Below are positions 28,216-39,752 of a stretch of 64,000 nt of DNA, in pieces. The position numbers and the translations under genes were made by a program. The stretch is from Peptostreptococcus stomatis DSM 17678 (GTDB lineage: Bacteria; Bacillota; Clostridia; Peptostreptococcales; Peptostreptococcaceae). Position 1 is the stretch's first letter; every line of letters begins with the position of its first letter. The notes under the pieces are model-generated. The model did not search any database, was not told the origin of the DNA, and saw nothing but the letters and a program-made list of their open reading frames with translations. The stretch is from positions 47,161 through 111,160 of the forward strand of contig NZ_ADGQ01000056.1 of the NCBI RefSeq assembly GCF_000147675.1, read 5' to 3'.

Positions 28216-28653
28216 AATTATCTACTCCACCTTTCATTTTATAAGTTTACCATTTTTTATTTAAAGCAGTACTTATACTTCTACATAAAAATTAATCATA
28301 AATAAAAAATTACTCAAGAGATATCAATTTTTTACATTTACAGTGCTTACTAATTTTTACTTATGATAATAGTTATAAATACTTCTACTAGTATTTTAAA
28401 ATATTATAATTTACCAATTACGTTTTATACCCTTTTTTTTGAAAAATAAACCTCAAAATCTCAACTATTCGCTACATCAAATTTTTATAATAATCCAAAT
28501 TAATCAACGTTTCAAAATACACTATTATATACAAAATAAAAAACTCCTTAGTAAAATCCTTAGGAGCTTTTTAACTATCTATATTATACAATACCTATGT
28601 AAATATTTATACCTATCTTTATTGAGACATACCCTTAATTTAGTTGTATTTTA
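28216..28653. other. Non-coding region upstream of the surface-protein gene
   Basis: 438 nt of very A+T-rich DNA. It holds the terminator of the oxidoreductase gene (28538-28573) and must hold the promoter of the surface-protein gene. I see no convincing open frame and no clear -35/-10 pair. A GTAGAAGTAT sequence near 28280 recurs near 28380 on the minus strand. Confidence 0.5.
28538..28573 (-). terminator. Terminator of the alpha-hydroxy-acid oxidizing gene
   Basis: AAAAAGCTCCT pairs with AGGAGTTTTTT around a 14-nt loop on the minus strand, ending in a T6 run. It lies 80 nt after the stop codon. Confidence 0.7.
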
Positions 28654-29598
28654 TTATATATATAATACACTGGCATCAAAAGATCTTGTATCTTTAATAC
28701 CCGTGTACATCATCATCTCTGATAATTCTTCATTCATTCTTTCTAGCTTAGTCACTACTCCGTCCCTGCCATCTGATAGGAGTGGACCTAGTATACCCCT
28801 ACCTACTGACACTGCATGGGCTCCTAGTGCTAAGGCCTTATAGGCATCGTAACCCGTATCCATAGAGCAGTCACAGAAGATAGTCACTCCACTTCCCTTC
28901 AAGGCATCTACTATTTCTGGTAGGACCATGATAGGTGGTATACCAAATGGAATTCTGCCGTGGTGGTGGGATACCACTATAGCCTGGCAACCAGCATTTC
29001 TAGCCTTTATGGCATCCTGGACTGACAGGACCCCCTTGGCTACAAATGGTATGCCTGCATGGTCTACATACTTTTTCAAGTCTTCTTCCATTACCGGTCC
29101 CATTGGATAGCCATCTACTACATCATACTTTCCATCCGTACCTGGAACGTGGTCTATATCTACACCAACTGCTACCGCGCCTGTCTTCTTGGCAAAGTCT
29201 ATCTGGTCAAGTATTATCTGGTGGTCGGCGAATGGCTTTATTATACGGATTGTATCTGCCCCAACTTGACTAATCTCTTCGTATTCATCATCTGGTTCCA
29301 TACCTACCCAGTTTAATAGGCCCATGTCTTTAGCTGCCTTTGCATACTCTACCATAGGTTTTTTTCCATCCTTGCCTACCTTGTTTAAGTGGGAGAAGGC
29401 TGGCATCATTATAGGAGATGAATATTTCCTTCCAAATATTTCCGTTGATAGGTCGGGTTCCACTGAATCAATTACCCTCATTTCAACAAGGATACTATCT
29501 AAATAGTTCCTGTTATGTACATTAGCATCTTCTGCCTTGCCACTTGTCACTGGTATCAGACCCTTAGGACCTGGCCACGGGCTCTTCACTTCGCTCAT
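28654..29598 (-). CDS. FMN-dependent alpha-hydroxy-acid oxidizing protein
   Basis: 314-residue TIM-barrel flavoenzyme of the lactate oxidase / glycolate oxidase family. IMMPAFSHL near residue 70, GVDIDHVPG, PFVAKGVLSVQDA (FMN-binding Lys), the active-site region VVSHHHGRIPFG and the phosphate-binding ALGAHAVSVGRGIL support this. The usual SNHGGRQ motif is replaced by SHHHGR, as in a clostridial subgroup of unknown substrate. In an anaerobe, L-lactate or another 2-hydroxy acid is plausible, but oxygen may not be the acceptor. GGGAGG precedes the ATG. Monocistronic with its own terminator. Confidence 0.85.
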   Translation of the reverse strand: MSEVKSPWPGPKGLIPVTSGKAEDANVHNRNYLDSILVEMRVIDSVEPDLSTEIFGRKYSSPIMMPAFSHLNKVGKDGKKPMVEYAKAAKDMGLLNWVGMEPDDEYEEISQVGADTIRIIKPFADHQIILDQIDFAKKTGAVAVGVDIDHVPGTDGKYDVVDGYPMGPVMEEDLKKYVDHAGIPFVAKGVLSVQDAIKARNAGCQAIVVSHHHGRIPFGIPPIMVLPEIVDALKGSGVTIFCDCSMDTGYDAYKALALGAHAVSVGRGILGPLLSDGRDGVVTKLERMNEELSEMMMYTGIKDTRSFDASVLYI

Positions 29599-29750
29599 AA
29601 TATTACCTCCCTAATTTTCTTATACTTATTGCATTTTAAATTTCATTGCATCTCATCAAGTTTGTTAACTTCCACTAGCTTCATTTACCCTATTAAGTTC
29701 ATGGTACTTCATTATCCTTATAGACTTTACTTATCCCTATCAACCTGTTC

Positions 29751-30689
29751 CTAGAATGGCCTAAATATTGTTATCAGTGTATAGGCTACTAGGGTTATAA
29801 ACATATAAACTGATATAAAGGCCGACATAAAGCTTTCTTGGTCCTTGCCATCACATAAGGCTGACAATTGGAGTGGAACCGGAAAACCTGTTGGACACAT
29901 AAAGTATAATAATACTGCTGTCTTAAAATATGGATTGGCCATAAGACCTGGGAATACCAGGAAGAAGCCTCCTATTATTAGACCACATAAAACCAATCTT
30001 ATCACAACCAGTGATAATAATGATTTTAGGGTTGATAAATCCACCTTAAGGTCATAGCCTAGTGTAAACAAAATTATTCCTGTAATTGGTGCTAGAACAG
30101 CAGTTATGGTGTTGTTGTACAGGGTTGATAATTCAATAGATTCCAAGATACCATATAGGCCTAAAAGATTTGCTAAGACACCCAAAATTACAGCCAATAC
30201 AAAAGAATTTGTTAATATATTCTTCAATAAGCCCTTTGAAGATTGACCTGTATTTACCTGTCTAGATACCAAGATAGGAACTAGACCAAAGTTTATAATT
30301 ATACCTGCCACATCAAAGGTTACTATATTAAGGGCATAGGCTGATCCTACCAAAGTAATGTATAGGGGTAGGGCTACGTTGCCCCCTTCACAAGTCATCA
30401 ATAGGAAGGGTACTAGCTTCCTATATCTTTCACCTATATACCTAGACAGTATTTTTCCTATAATATAGACTACAATCCATGCTATATCCAGGAATACAAT
30501 CTGCTTTAATAGGTTGGTTGATAAGTTAGATACAAATATTACATGGAATATCAGGGCTGGGAATAGGATTTTAAATACTATTTTTTTTGCCCCTTCTTTT
30601 TGGTCCCAGTTAATCCAATTCTTGCTCCTTGATAAAATACCTAGGAACATCATAAAAAATACCGGGAACAGGGTTTCTATTACTTTCAT
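29751..30689 (-). CDS. AEC-family (auxin efflux carrier) transporter
   Basis: 312-residue integral membrane protein with about ten helices in two five-helix halves. TCEGGNVALPLY in the first half and FMCPTGFPVPLQL in the second are the discontinuous-helix motifs of this family, which exports or imports organic acids such as malate in bacteria. The start is ATG (MKVIETLFPVF) after GGAGG at 5-nt spacing; the open frame extends 31 codons upstream through a structured non-coding region and that extension is rejected. Its position beside the hydroxy-acid oxidizing gene could mean a shared substrate, but that is inference only. Confidence 0.88.
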   Translation of the reverse strand: MKVIETLFPVFFMMFLGILSRSKNWINWDQKEGAKKIVFKILFPALIFHVIFVSNLSTNLLKQIVFLDIAWIVVYIIGKILSRYIGERYRKLVPFLLMTCEGGNVALPLYITLVGSAYALNIVTFDVAGIIINFGLVPILVSRQVNTGQSSKGLLKNILTNSFVLAVILGVLANLLGLYGILESIELSTLYNNTITAVLAPITGIILFTLGYDLKVDLSTLKSLLSLVVIRLVLCGLIIGGFFLVFPGLMANPYFKTAVLLYFMCPTGFPVPLQLSALCDGKDQESFMSAFISVYMFITLVAYTLITIFRPF

Positions 30690-30721
30690 TAAGTCCTCCA
30701 TAAAATAAATATGTAAAAATA

Positions 30722-30771
30722 AACGCTGACACGACAAAACTCCAACTTGGAGAATGGTCATAATCAGCGTT
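30722..30771 (-). terminator. Terminator-like nested hairpin at the end of the ATP synthase operon
   Basis: Outer arms AACGCTGA / TCAGCGTT (8 bp) enclose an inner CTCCA-AGT-TGGAG hairpin. On the minus strand both have T-rich tracts: TTTT after the inner stem and TATTTTT after the outer. It lies 10 nt after the last gene of the atp operon and 32 nt before the AEC carrier ATG, so it could end one transcript or attenuate read-through into the carrier gene. Confidence 0.55.
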
Positions 30772-30781
30772 ATTTCAATCA

Positions 30782-31357
30782 TTAGTCTGGAATTAGCTCA
30801 ATCTTAGCTATCCTCCAAGCTCCGTTTTTTATTTTTACTAACCACATTTTTTCCTTTTTATTCTTGTATACCTTCTTATTGGTATCCTTATAGTCTTTGT
30901 TACCATACTCACCATACATAATACTTGGATTCTTTGTGTTGAAATACCTTATATTATATGTTACCTCGTATAGGACAGTGTCTTCTAGTGGGAATGTTTC
31001 TATCTTGCCATCCCTTCTTGGGAAGGTGATTGGCTTACCCTCATAGTCTAGTTCCTTTTTGGAAACCATACGTATACTCTTGATGTTTTTAATCATGTGG
31101 GATGTAATCCTATGACCTGGCTCCCCCTTGTCATTATACAATTCCCACCTTGAATACGGCTTCTCACTTAGTACTAGAAAGGGGATATTCTTACCCATTC
31201 GCTCATCCAATGAACTATAGTACTTAGCTATTATATTTTCTGGATATATCTCATCCAGTGGAACTTTGGCATCGTGTTTTTTCGACATTGCATATAGTCC
31301 AAAAACTGTAGCTAGTGCAACAAACAAAATAATAACTACCCAATGTCTAATTTTCAT
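30782..31357 (-). CDS. Membrane-anchored protein of unknown function coupled to atpC
   Basis: 191 residues: a single N-terminal membrane helix (WVVIILFVALATVFGLYAM) and an outside domain ending in WLVKIKNGAWRIAKIELIPD, a pattern reminiscent of NTF2-like DUF4829 proteins. There is no lipobox. The ATG is 2 nt after the atpC stop, and its GAGG ribosome-binding site is inside the end of atpC, so the two are translationally coupled. It is the last gene of the ATP synthase operon here. Whether it has anything to do with ATP synthase is unknown. Confidence 0.75.
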   Translation of the reverse strand: MKIRHWVVIILFVALATVFGLYAMSKKHDAKVPLDEIYPENIIAKYYSSLDERMGKNIPFLVLSEKPYSRWELYNDKGEPGHRITSHMIKNIKSIRMVSKKELDYEGKPITFPRRDGKIETFPLEDTVLYEVTYNIRYFNTKNPSIMYGEYGNKDYKDTNKKVYKNKKEKMWLVKIKNGAWRIAKIELIPD

Positions 31358-31359
31358 TA

Positions 31360-31628
31360 TTAAACCTCATCTTCGCACCAGGCTGCAGACTCAATCAGTA
31401 TTACAGTCTCAGTATCTGAATTAACAGTTACAAATCCCCTACCTATGTCAGCCGTCCTGAAGCGACCCCCGTCTTTTTTTATTCTCAATTTTCCTTCTTT
31501 AATACCTGCAACAATCGGTATATGCCCCTTCAATATAGCCCTATCTCCAACCGTAGTTCTGAATATAGCCATATCTACCTGGTCTTCATAAAAAGTGCTG
31601 TTTGGAGTTACTACTTTTAAACTAAACA

Positions 31629-31629
<1 letters not shown>
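31360..31629 (-). CDS. atpC: F-type ATP synthase epsilon subunit, short form
   Basis: 89 residues forming only the N-terminal beta-sandwich: MFSLKVVTPNSTFYEDQVDM, then GHIPIVAGIKEGKLRI and a final VTVNSDTETVILIESAAW. The family is usually about 130-140 residues, the rest being two helices that can extend into the catalytic head and inhibit ATP hydrolysis. Those helices are absent and the stop is followed at once by another gene, so this is not a window artefact. The ATG overlaps the atpD stop by one base. Confidence 0.93.
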
Positions 31630-34038
<2,409 letters not shown>

Positions 34039-34056
34039 TGTACGCCTCCTTTAAAA

Positions 34057-35559
34057 TTATACTTCTGTTTTGAATTTTACCTTGAACTCTTCTATTGCCT
34101 TTGTAAGTTCTTCGTTAAAGTCTTCAGCATTTAGTATCTTTTTAATTATTTCAGGGTGTACGCTATCCATATAGCTGTATAGTTCTGCCTCAAACCTCTT
34201 TATATCTTCTAGCTCGATATCTGCTAGTAGGTTATTGATTACTGCATATATTATAATTACCTGGTTTTCTACTGTTATAGGATTATGTTCATCCTGCTTT
34301 AGAACTTCTACTATTCTCTGTCCCTGGGCAAGTCTTCTCTTAGTATCTTCATCCAAGTCTGAACCGAACTGAGAGAAGGCTGCAAGCTCTCTATACTGAG
34401 AATATGCGAGCTTTAATGTACCAGCTATCTTCTTCATTGACTTAATCTGGGCAGATCCACCAACTCTTGATACTGATATACCAGGGTCAACGGCTGGCCT
34501 GACACCTGCATAGAATAGCTCTGGCTGTAAGTATATCTGACCATCTGTGATTGATATTACATTTGTTGGTATATAGGCGGCAACGTCACCGGCCTGTGTT
34601 TCTATAACCGGTAGGGCTGTCATTGATCCACCACCCAAGTCATCAGATAACTTGGCAGCCCTTTCTAGTAGTCTTGAATGTAGGTAGAAAACATCACCTG
34701 GATAGGCTTCACGACCTGGTGGTCTCCTTAGTAACAGAGACATTTCTCTGTAGGCAACCGCCTGCTTAGAAAGGTCATCATATACTATTAGGACATGCTT
34801 TCCATTGTACATAAATTCTTCACCTATAGCAGCACCAGCATATGGGGCTAGATACTGTAATGGTGCAGATTCTGATGCTGTTGCTGATACTACTATCGTA
34901 TAGTCCATAGCACCAAATTCTTCAAAAGTTGAAACCAACTGGGCTACAGTTGACCTCTTCTGGCCTATGGCCACATATATACAGATTACATCCTTACCCT
35001 TTTGGTTGATAATAGTGTCAGTAAGTATAGATGTCTTACCTGTCTGCCTATCACCAATAACCAACTCTCTCTGACCCCTACCGATTGGTATCATTGAGTC
35101 AATTGACTTAATACCAGTCTGTAGTGGTTCAAATACTGACTTCCTGCTCATGATTCCTGGTGCCGGATACTCAACTGGTCTAGTCTTGTCAGTTAATATA
35201 TCTCCCCTACCATCTATAGGCTGACCTAGGGCATTTACTACCCTACCTATCATGGCCTCGCCAACTGGTACTTCAACTATCCTACCAGTCCTCTTTACCA
35301 GGTCACCTTCCTTGATACTTGAATCATCACCAAGTATAACGGCACCTACAACCTCTTCTTCAAGGTTAAGGGCCATACCAAATACCTTATTTGGGAATTC
35401 AAGTAGCTCACCTGACATGACACTTTCAAGGCCATATACACTTGCTATACCGTCACCAACGCTTAATACGCTACCAGTGTCGGTAAGTTTTATCTTATTG
35501 TCATAATTCTTAATCTGACTTTTTATTATGGAACTTATTTCCTCTGGTTTTAAATTCAT
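34057..35559 (-). CDS. atpA: F-type ATP synthase alpha subunit
   Basis: Regulatory nucleotide-binding subunit of the F1 head, 500 residues. Walker [42 protein letters not shown] and [22 protein letters not shown] are typical. The N-terminal helix that binds delta is present. AGGAAATGG lies before the ATG. 18 nt on each side separate it from atpH and atpG, consistent with one transcript. Confidence 0.98.
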   Translation of the reverse strand: MNLKPEEISSIIKSQIKNYDNKIKLTDTGSVLSVGDGIASVYGLESVMSGELLEFPNKVFGMALNLEEEVVGAVILGDDSSIKEGDLVKRTGRIVEVPVGEAMIGRVVNALGQPIDGRGDILTDKTRPVEYPAPGIMSRKSVFEPLQTGIKSIDSMIPIGRGQRELVIGDRQTGKTSILTDTIINQKGKDVICIYVAIGQKRSTVAQLVSTFEEFGAMDYTIVVSATASESAPLQYLAPYAGAAIGEEFMYNGKHVLIVYDDLSKQAVAYREMSLLLRRPPGREAYPGDVFYLHSRLLERAAKLSDDLGGGSMTALPVIETQAGDVAAYIPTNVISITDGQIYLQPELFYAGVRPAVDPGISVSRVGGSAQIKSMKKIAGTLKLAYSQYRELAAFSQFGSDLDEDTKRRLAQGQRIVEVLKQDEHNPITVENQVIIIYAVINNLLADIELEDIKRFEAELYSYMDSVHPEIIKKILNAEDFNEELTKAIEEFKVKFKTEV

Positions 35560-35577
35560 TGGTTCACCACCATTTCC

Positions 35578-36120
35578 TTATGATATTACCTGAGATAGGG
35601 TATCCTTTATACCATCTAACCTGGTCTTTATACTACCATCTATCTCTTCATTACCTATTTTCACAAGGGCACCACCTAGTATGCTCTCGTCTATTTCATT
35701 TGTTAATTTTATTGTTTTATTATATTTGGCAGAAAGCTTGCTCTCTAGTTCAGCCAACTTGTCTGGACTGAGTGCTATAGCAGTTATTACCTTTCCTTCT
35801 GCAACATTATTTTTTGTATCCAACATGAGCTTGTATGACTTCACTATTGAATCCAGCTCAGTAGTCCTCTTATTCTCTATCAAGACCATCAAAAAGTTTC
35901 TGACATCCCTTGATAGCTTGTCAGTGAAGAGCTTGTCTGCTATATCCAATTTTTCGTCCTTACCTATAAAAGGGGACCTCAATACATCATATAAGTTTTT
36001 ATTGTCTAAAATAAGCTTGTTTAAATCCTCTATTTCTGAATATATTTCGGAAAGTTGATTTTCTTCTTCTGCTAATTGAAATAAAGCCTCTGCATACCTA
36101 TTTGCAACTTGACTAATCAT
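35578..36120 (-). CDS. atpH: F-type ATP synthase delta subunit
   Basis: Peripheral stalk subunit, 180 residues, normal length. It starts MISQVANRYAEALFQLAEEE, the conserved N-terminal helix, and ends ILGGALVKIGNEEIDGSIKTRLDGI, the conserved C-terminal strand pair. Its start overlaps the atpF stop by 8 nt. Confidence 0.96.
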   Translation of the reverse strand: MISQVANRYAEALFQLAEEENQLSEIYSEIEDLNKLILDNKNLYDVLRSPFIGKDEKLDIADKLFTDKLSRDVRNFLMVLIENKRTTELDSIVKSYKLMLDTKNNVAEGKVITAIALSPDKLAELESKLSAKYNKTIKLTNEIDESILGGALVKIGNEEIDGSIKTRLDGIKDTLSQVIS

Positions 36121-36619
36121 TCTTAGCTTCTCCTACTTCTTTAATAAAGTTCTCTATCAAATCTTCATGCTTAGCCTTGTCTATATCTTTTTCGATAACC
36201 TTTGATGCTGCCAATACAGCTATCTCAGAAATCTCAGACTTAATATTATTAAAGGCCTGTTCTTTTTCCTTTGCAATTTCATTATTTGCCTTTTGCTTGA
36301 TATATTCAGCTTCCTTCTTGGCTTCTGAAATTATAGTATCAGACTTCTCTTCCGCCCTCTTCCTGGCAAAATCAACTATCATCTGACCCTCATCACGGGC
36401 ATCTTGAATCTTAGTTTCATATTCTGACTTAAATTTCATACCTTCTTCCTTTGCCTTCTGACCTGCTTCTATATTGTTCTTTATGTCAGCATCTCTAGCA
36501 TCCATGACATCTATAATCTTCTTGAACAAGACCTTTCTCAATATCAAGAACAATATCAGTACATTGGCTAGGGTAAAGAAAAGCTCATATGTCAAGCCTA
36601 CTAATGGCTTAAATTCCAT
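36113..36619 (-). CDS. atpF: F-type ATP synthase b subunit
   Basis: Peripheral stalk membrane subunit, 168 residues. An N-terminal helix (LFFTLANVLILFLILRKVLF) is followed by a long charged coiled coil to the end (KKIIDVMDARDADIKNNIEAG and beyond). Single b gene, as expected for a homodimeric stalk. GGGAGG precedes the ATG. Overlaps atpH by 8 nt. Confidence 0.96.
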   Translation of the reverse strand: MEFKPLVGLTYELFFTLANVLILFLILRKVLFKKIIDVMDARDADIKNNIEAGQKAKEEGMKFKSEYETKIQDARDEGQMIVDFARKRAEEKSDTIISEAKKEAEYIKQKANNEIAKEKEQAFNNIKSEISEIAVLAASKVIEKDIDKAKHEDLIENFIKEVGEAKND

Positions 36620-36654
36620 ATTTGTTGCCTCCCATCTTTAGCTGTATTCTTTGA

Positions 36655-36930
<276 letters not shown>

Positions 36931-36970
36931 CTAAATTTTATTATTTCCATATTATACTTTTTTCTTATCA

Positions 36971-37675
36971 TTACTCTTGTGTTGCTCCACTTACAAATAC
37001 CATAGTCAGCATTATAAATATAAATGCCTGTAACGAACCTGCAAAGAGGTCAAAATATAGGTGTAGTGGAACCGGTATTAAAAATTCACCAACCGGAATC
37101 TTCAATGAAGGTATCATACTTGAAAAATATTCCAGCATCTTGTAGAACAAGGACATTATTATCGAACCACCCAATATATTACCAAATGGACGGAAACTCA
37201 ATGATATAGGTCTTGCAAATTCACCTATTATATTAAGTGGTGCCATCAAAGGTGTCGGCTCTAACAAGCCCTTGAAATATGCCATACCCTTGAACTTTAC
37301 ACCCATGACATAGATCATGAAGAATGTAATCAAGGCCCAGGCTACTGTTGTATCCAAGTCTGTAGTCGGTGACCTAAATCCTAACATTACTATTAGGTCC
37401 GAACATACAAAGAACAAGAATATAGTTCCAATATATGATATCATCCAAGGTGCACGCTTTATAAAAGCAGTTCCCGTAGTCTCAGTAACCAGGTTCCTAA
37501 GTCCCCCAATTGCCCATTCCAAAAAGACCTGTTTCTTGCTGGTTGGAACTTTCTGAATGTTCCTAGTAAGCAAGAAGGCTACTATAATCAAAAAGGCCAT
37601 TATTATCCACTGGGTTACTATGGTCTCACTTAGTTTAAAGTTACCAAAATAGAGAACATATTTTGCTTGATACAT
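36971..37675 (-). CDS. atpB: F-type ATP synthase a subunit
   Basis: Stator channel subunit, 234 residues, five to six membrane helices. The essential stator Arg is in ISLSFRPFGNILGG, and the last helix FAGSLQAFIFIMLTMVFVS carries the conserved Gln. Length is normal for Firmicutes. It follows the subunit I gene by 4 nt and precedes atpE. Confidence 0.97.
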   Translation of the reverse strand: MYQAKYVLYFGNFKLSETIVTQWIIMAFLIIVAFLLTRNIQKVPTSKKQVFLEWAIGGLRNLVTETTGTAFIKRAPWMISYIGTIFLFFVCSDLIVMLGFRSPTTDLDTTVAWALITFFMIYVMGVKFKGMAYFKGLLEPTPLMAPLNIIGEFARPISLSFRPFGNILGGSIIMSLFYKMLEYFSSMIPSLKIPVGEFLIPVPLHLYFDLFAGSLQAFIFIMLTMVFVSGATQE

Positions 37676-37679
37676 AAGC

Positions 37680-38081
37680 CTAATCCTCCTTTCTCATTTT
37701 CTTTATTAAGTTTTTGCCTCCAAGGAGGTTTTGGGCTTTTATTACTATATTAGTACTAATCAAGCCAAATGCAACAGTATACACGTTTATATGCTTTGTA
37801 GTTGCTGCAAAAACCAGGATGGCCCCATAGATAAAAATCCTGAAAGCATAGCTTCCCAAGGATGACAGGGTTGCTTTAGTCTTGTCCCTATCACCTAGGC
37901 CATCTAAATTTTTAGCTATAGAAAATAGGCCTAGCATGGCAACTATACTGCCTGCTATAAGACCAGCCATAGTGCTGACTGATGCCTTTCCAATCAAGGC
38001 TATCACAACCAGTCCCACCAGGTCATATACTCCTATACCTATGTATATTTTTTTCAAATTTTCTATCAGTTGTTTATCCAA
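37680..38081 (-). CDS. atpI: ATP synthase subunit I
   Basis: 133-residue membrane protein with four hydrophobic helices, no conserved catalytic motif. Its position directly before atpB and its size and topology fit the ATP-synt_I family, which assists c-ring assembly. Helix 1 is IGIGVYDLVGLVVIALIG, and LGSYAFRIFIYGAILVFAA is in the middle. 66 nt after the small AtpZ-like gene. Confidence 0.82.
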   Translation of the reverse strand: MDKQLIENLKKIYIGIGVYDLVGLVVIALIGKASVSTMAGLIAGSIVAMLGLFSIAKNLDGLGDRDKTKATLSSLGSYAFRIFIYGAILVFAATTKHINVYTVAFGLISTNIVIKAQNLLGGKNLIKKMRKED

Positions 38082-38147
38082 TGCATCACTTCCTAACCCA
38101 TCAACATATAAACCTATACACTATTAAAAACCCTTTTTCAAAGATGT

Positions 38148-38387
38148 CTACTTGTATTTATCTTCCTTTTTAGTGAACACCTTGAGGGTCTTGTATAGAC
38201 TGACAAAGGCACTTGCTATGCCTAATATTATGAATATTATTGAAAATATTGGCGAAGTACCCAACTTCTTGTCGATAGTTATCCCTATAAAGCCGCATCC
38301 AAATATACACACTACTACCATAATTCCTAATTGCGTAAGTAATGAAAAAGACTTCATAGCTTCAAACCATATGCTATTTTTACCCAT
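38148..38387 (-). CDS. atpZ: AtpZ-like small membrane protein
   Basis: 79 residues with two helices (LTQLGIMVVVCIFGCGFIGI and FSIIFIILGIASAFVSLYKTL) joined by a short loop with DKKLGTSP. This matches the AtpZ / ATPase gene 1 family found at the head of Na+- and H+-ATP synthase operons. First gene of the atp operon. GGAGG precedes the ATG. Confidence 0.82.
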   Translation of the reverse strand: MGKNSIWFEAMKSFSLLTQLGIMVVVCIFGCGFIGITIDKKLGTSPIFSIIFIILGIASAFVSLYKTLKVFTKKEDKYK

Positions 38388-38416
38388 ATTTCCTCCATAA
38401 ATTCAATTGACTACTA

Positions 38417-38425
38417 ATTATATCA
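38417..38425 (-). promoter_or_regulatory. Extended -10 promoter of the ATP synthase operon
   Basis: TGATATAAT on the minus strand, about 30 nt upstream of the atpZ start. No strong -35 hexamer is apparent. Confidence 0.5.
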
Positions 38426-38552
38426 CATTTTAACCCTACTTACCCTTAAGTATACCCAAAATTTAACAATTTTAAAAATTATTAACATTGATTTCATATT
38501 AGGTTCACAAAGGAAGTCTATATGTATACCAGTAGGTATTAAAAAAACTTAA

Positions 38553-38584
38553 AGGCTGCACTGACAATAAAGTCCGTGCAACCT
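38553..38584 (-). terminator. Terminator after upp
   Basis: AGGTTGCAC pairs with GTGCAGCCT (one G-U) around a 14-nt loop that can extend the stem by GGAC/GTC. The minus strand continues TTTAAGTTTTTTT. 16 nt after the upp stop. Confidence 0.8.
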
Positions 38585-38599
38585 CTGTTTTTATTGAAA

Positions 38600-39229
38600 C
38601 TACTTAGTTCCAAATAATCTATCTCCAGCATCGCCTAGACCTGGTACGATATACTTATGGTCATTTAATTTTTCATCTACAGAAGCTACATAAATGTCTA
38701 CTTCCGGATACTTGCTGTGAACTACTTCTATACCTTCTGGAGCAGCAACTAGGTTTATCATTCTGATATTCTTTGCCCCCCTAGCCCTTAATAGCTCTAT
38801 GGCAGCTGTAGCTGAACCACCTGTAGCCAACATAGGGTCAACCAAAAATACTTCTCTCTCACCTATATCCTGAGGCATCTTACAGTAGTATTCTACTGGT
38901 TCACATGTTTCAGGGTCCCTGTATAGACCTATATGTCCAACCTTTGCAGCTGGAATCAGGCTGATAAAGCCATCAACCATACCTATACCTGCCCTAAGAA
39001 TTGGAACTATAGCCAACTTCTTACCGTCTAGTTCCTTGGCCATTGTCTTCTGTATAGGTGTTTCTATTTCTACATCCCTAAGTGGTAGGTCCTTAGTAAC
39101 CTCATAACCCATCAACATAGTTATCTCAGTCAATAACTCTCTGAAATCCTTTGAACCCGTTGATGTCTTTCTCATTAAAGTTAACTTGTGCTGAATTAAT
39201 GGATGGTCTGTTATTACTACTCTTTTCAT
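38600..39229 (-). CDS. upp: Uracil phosphoribosyltransferase
   Basis: Salvages uracil to UMP with PRPP. It is 209 residues, normal length. [12 protein letters not shown] at the N terminus, [22 protein letters not shown] and the PRPP loop [11 protein letters not shown] are all conserved, as is the C-terminal [12 protein letters not shown]. It follows rpiB by 21 nt, with AGGAGG before the ATG, and ends in a strong terminator. Confidence 0.97.
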   Translation of the reverse strand: MKRVVITDHPLIQHKLTLMRKTSTGSKDFRELLTEITMLMGYEVTKDLPLRDVEIETPIQKTMAKELDGKKLAIVPILRAGIGMVDGFISLIPAAKVGHIGLYRDPETCEPVEYYCKMPQDIGEREVFLVDPMLATGGSATAAIELLRARGAKNIRMINLVAAPEGIEVVHSKYPEVDIYVASVDEKLNDHKYIVPGLGDAGDRLFGTK

Positions 39230-39250
39230 GTCTTCCTCCTAAAATATATG

Positions 39251-39697
39251 TTATAAATTTTTATTTTCTATCGCTCTTATCTTGTCTACCCTATTCTGGT
39301 GCCTTCCACCTTCAAATGATGAATTAAGGTAAGCATCTACTATATCTAGGCCAAGGCCTATGCCTGTAACCCTTTCTCCTAAGGCTATCATATTAGCATC
39401 ATTGTGGGCCTTAGTCATCCTGGCAGAGAAAGTATCTCCCACTGTTGCACACCTAATCCCCTTTACCTTGTTGGCTGCTATTCCGATACCTATGCCTGTT
39501 CCACACACTAGGATACCACATTCAGTTTCACCACTGGCAACACTCATTGCTGCCTTTTCAGAATAATCCGGATAATCTACTGAATCACTTGAATTAGTTC
39601 CAAAATCTACTACTTCATGACCTGACTTTTCTAGGTGCTTTTTTATAGCAGCTTTTAGGTTTAGTCCACCATGATCACATGCTAATGCTATTTTCAT
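39251..39697 (-). CDS. rpiB: Ribose-5-phosphate isomerase B
   Basis: Interconverts ribose-5-phosphate and ribulose-5-phosphate. It is 148 residues. ACDHGGLNLK at the N terminus, the active-site Cys in GILVCGTGIGI, and FSARMTKAHNDANMIALGERV support it. GGAGG precedes the ATG. It is in one transcript with upp, giving a short nucleotide-sugar unit that feeds PRPP synthesis. Confidence 0.96.
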   Translation of the reverse strand: MKIALACDHGGLNLKAAIKKHLEKSGHEVVDFGTNSSDSVDYPDYSEKAAMSVASGETECGILVCGTGIGIGIAANKVKGIRCATVGDTFSARMTKAHNDANMIALGERVTGIGLGLDIVDAYLNSSFEGGRHQNRVDKIRAIENKNL

Positions 39698-39752
39698 ATT
39701 TATTCCTCCAAAATTTTATTTTAACTACACGACAGTATAGCTTTATATACTA

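Noticed and set aside
29751-30782. 343-residue version of the AEC carrier starting upstream
   Set aside because: The extra 31 residues are encoded by the nested hairpin region, and a GGAGG site marks the internal ATG at 30689.
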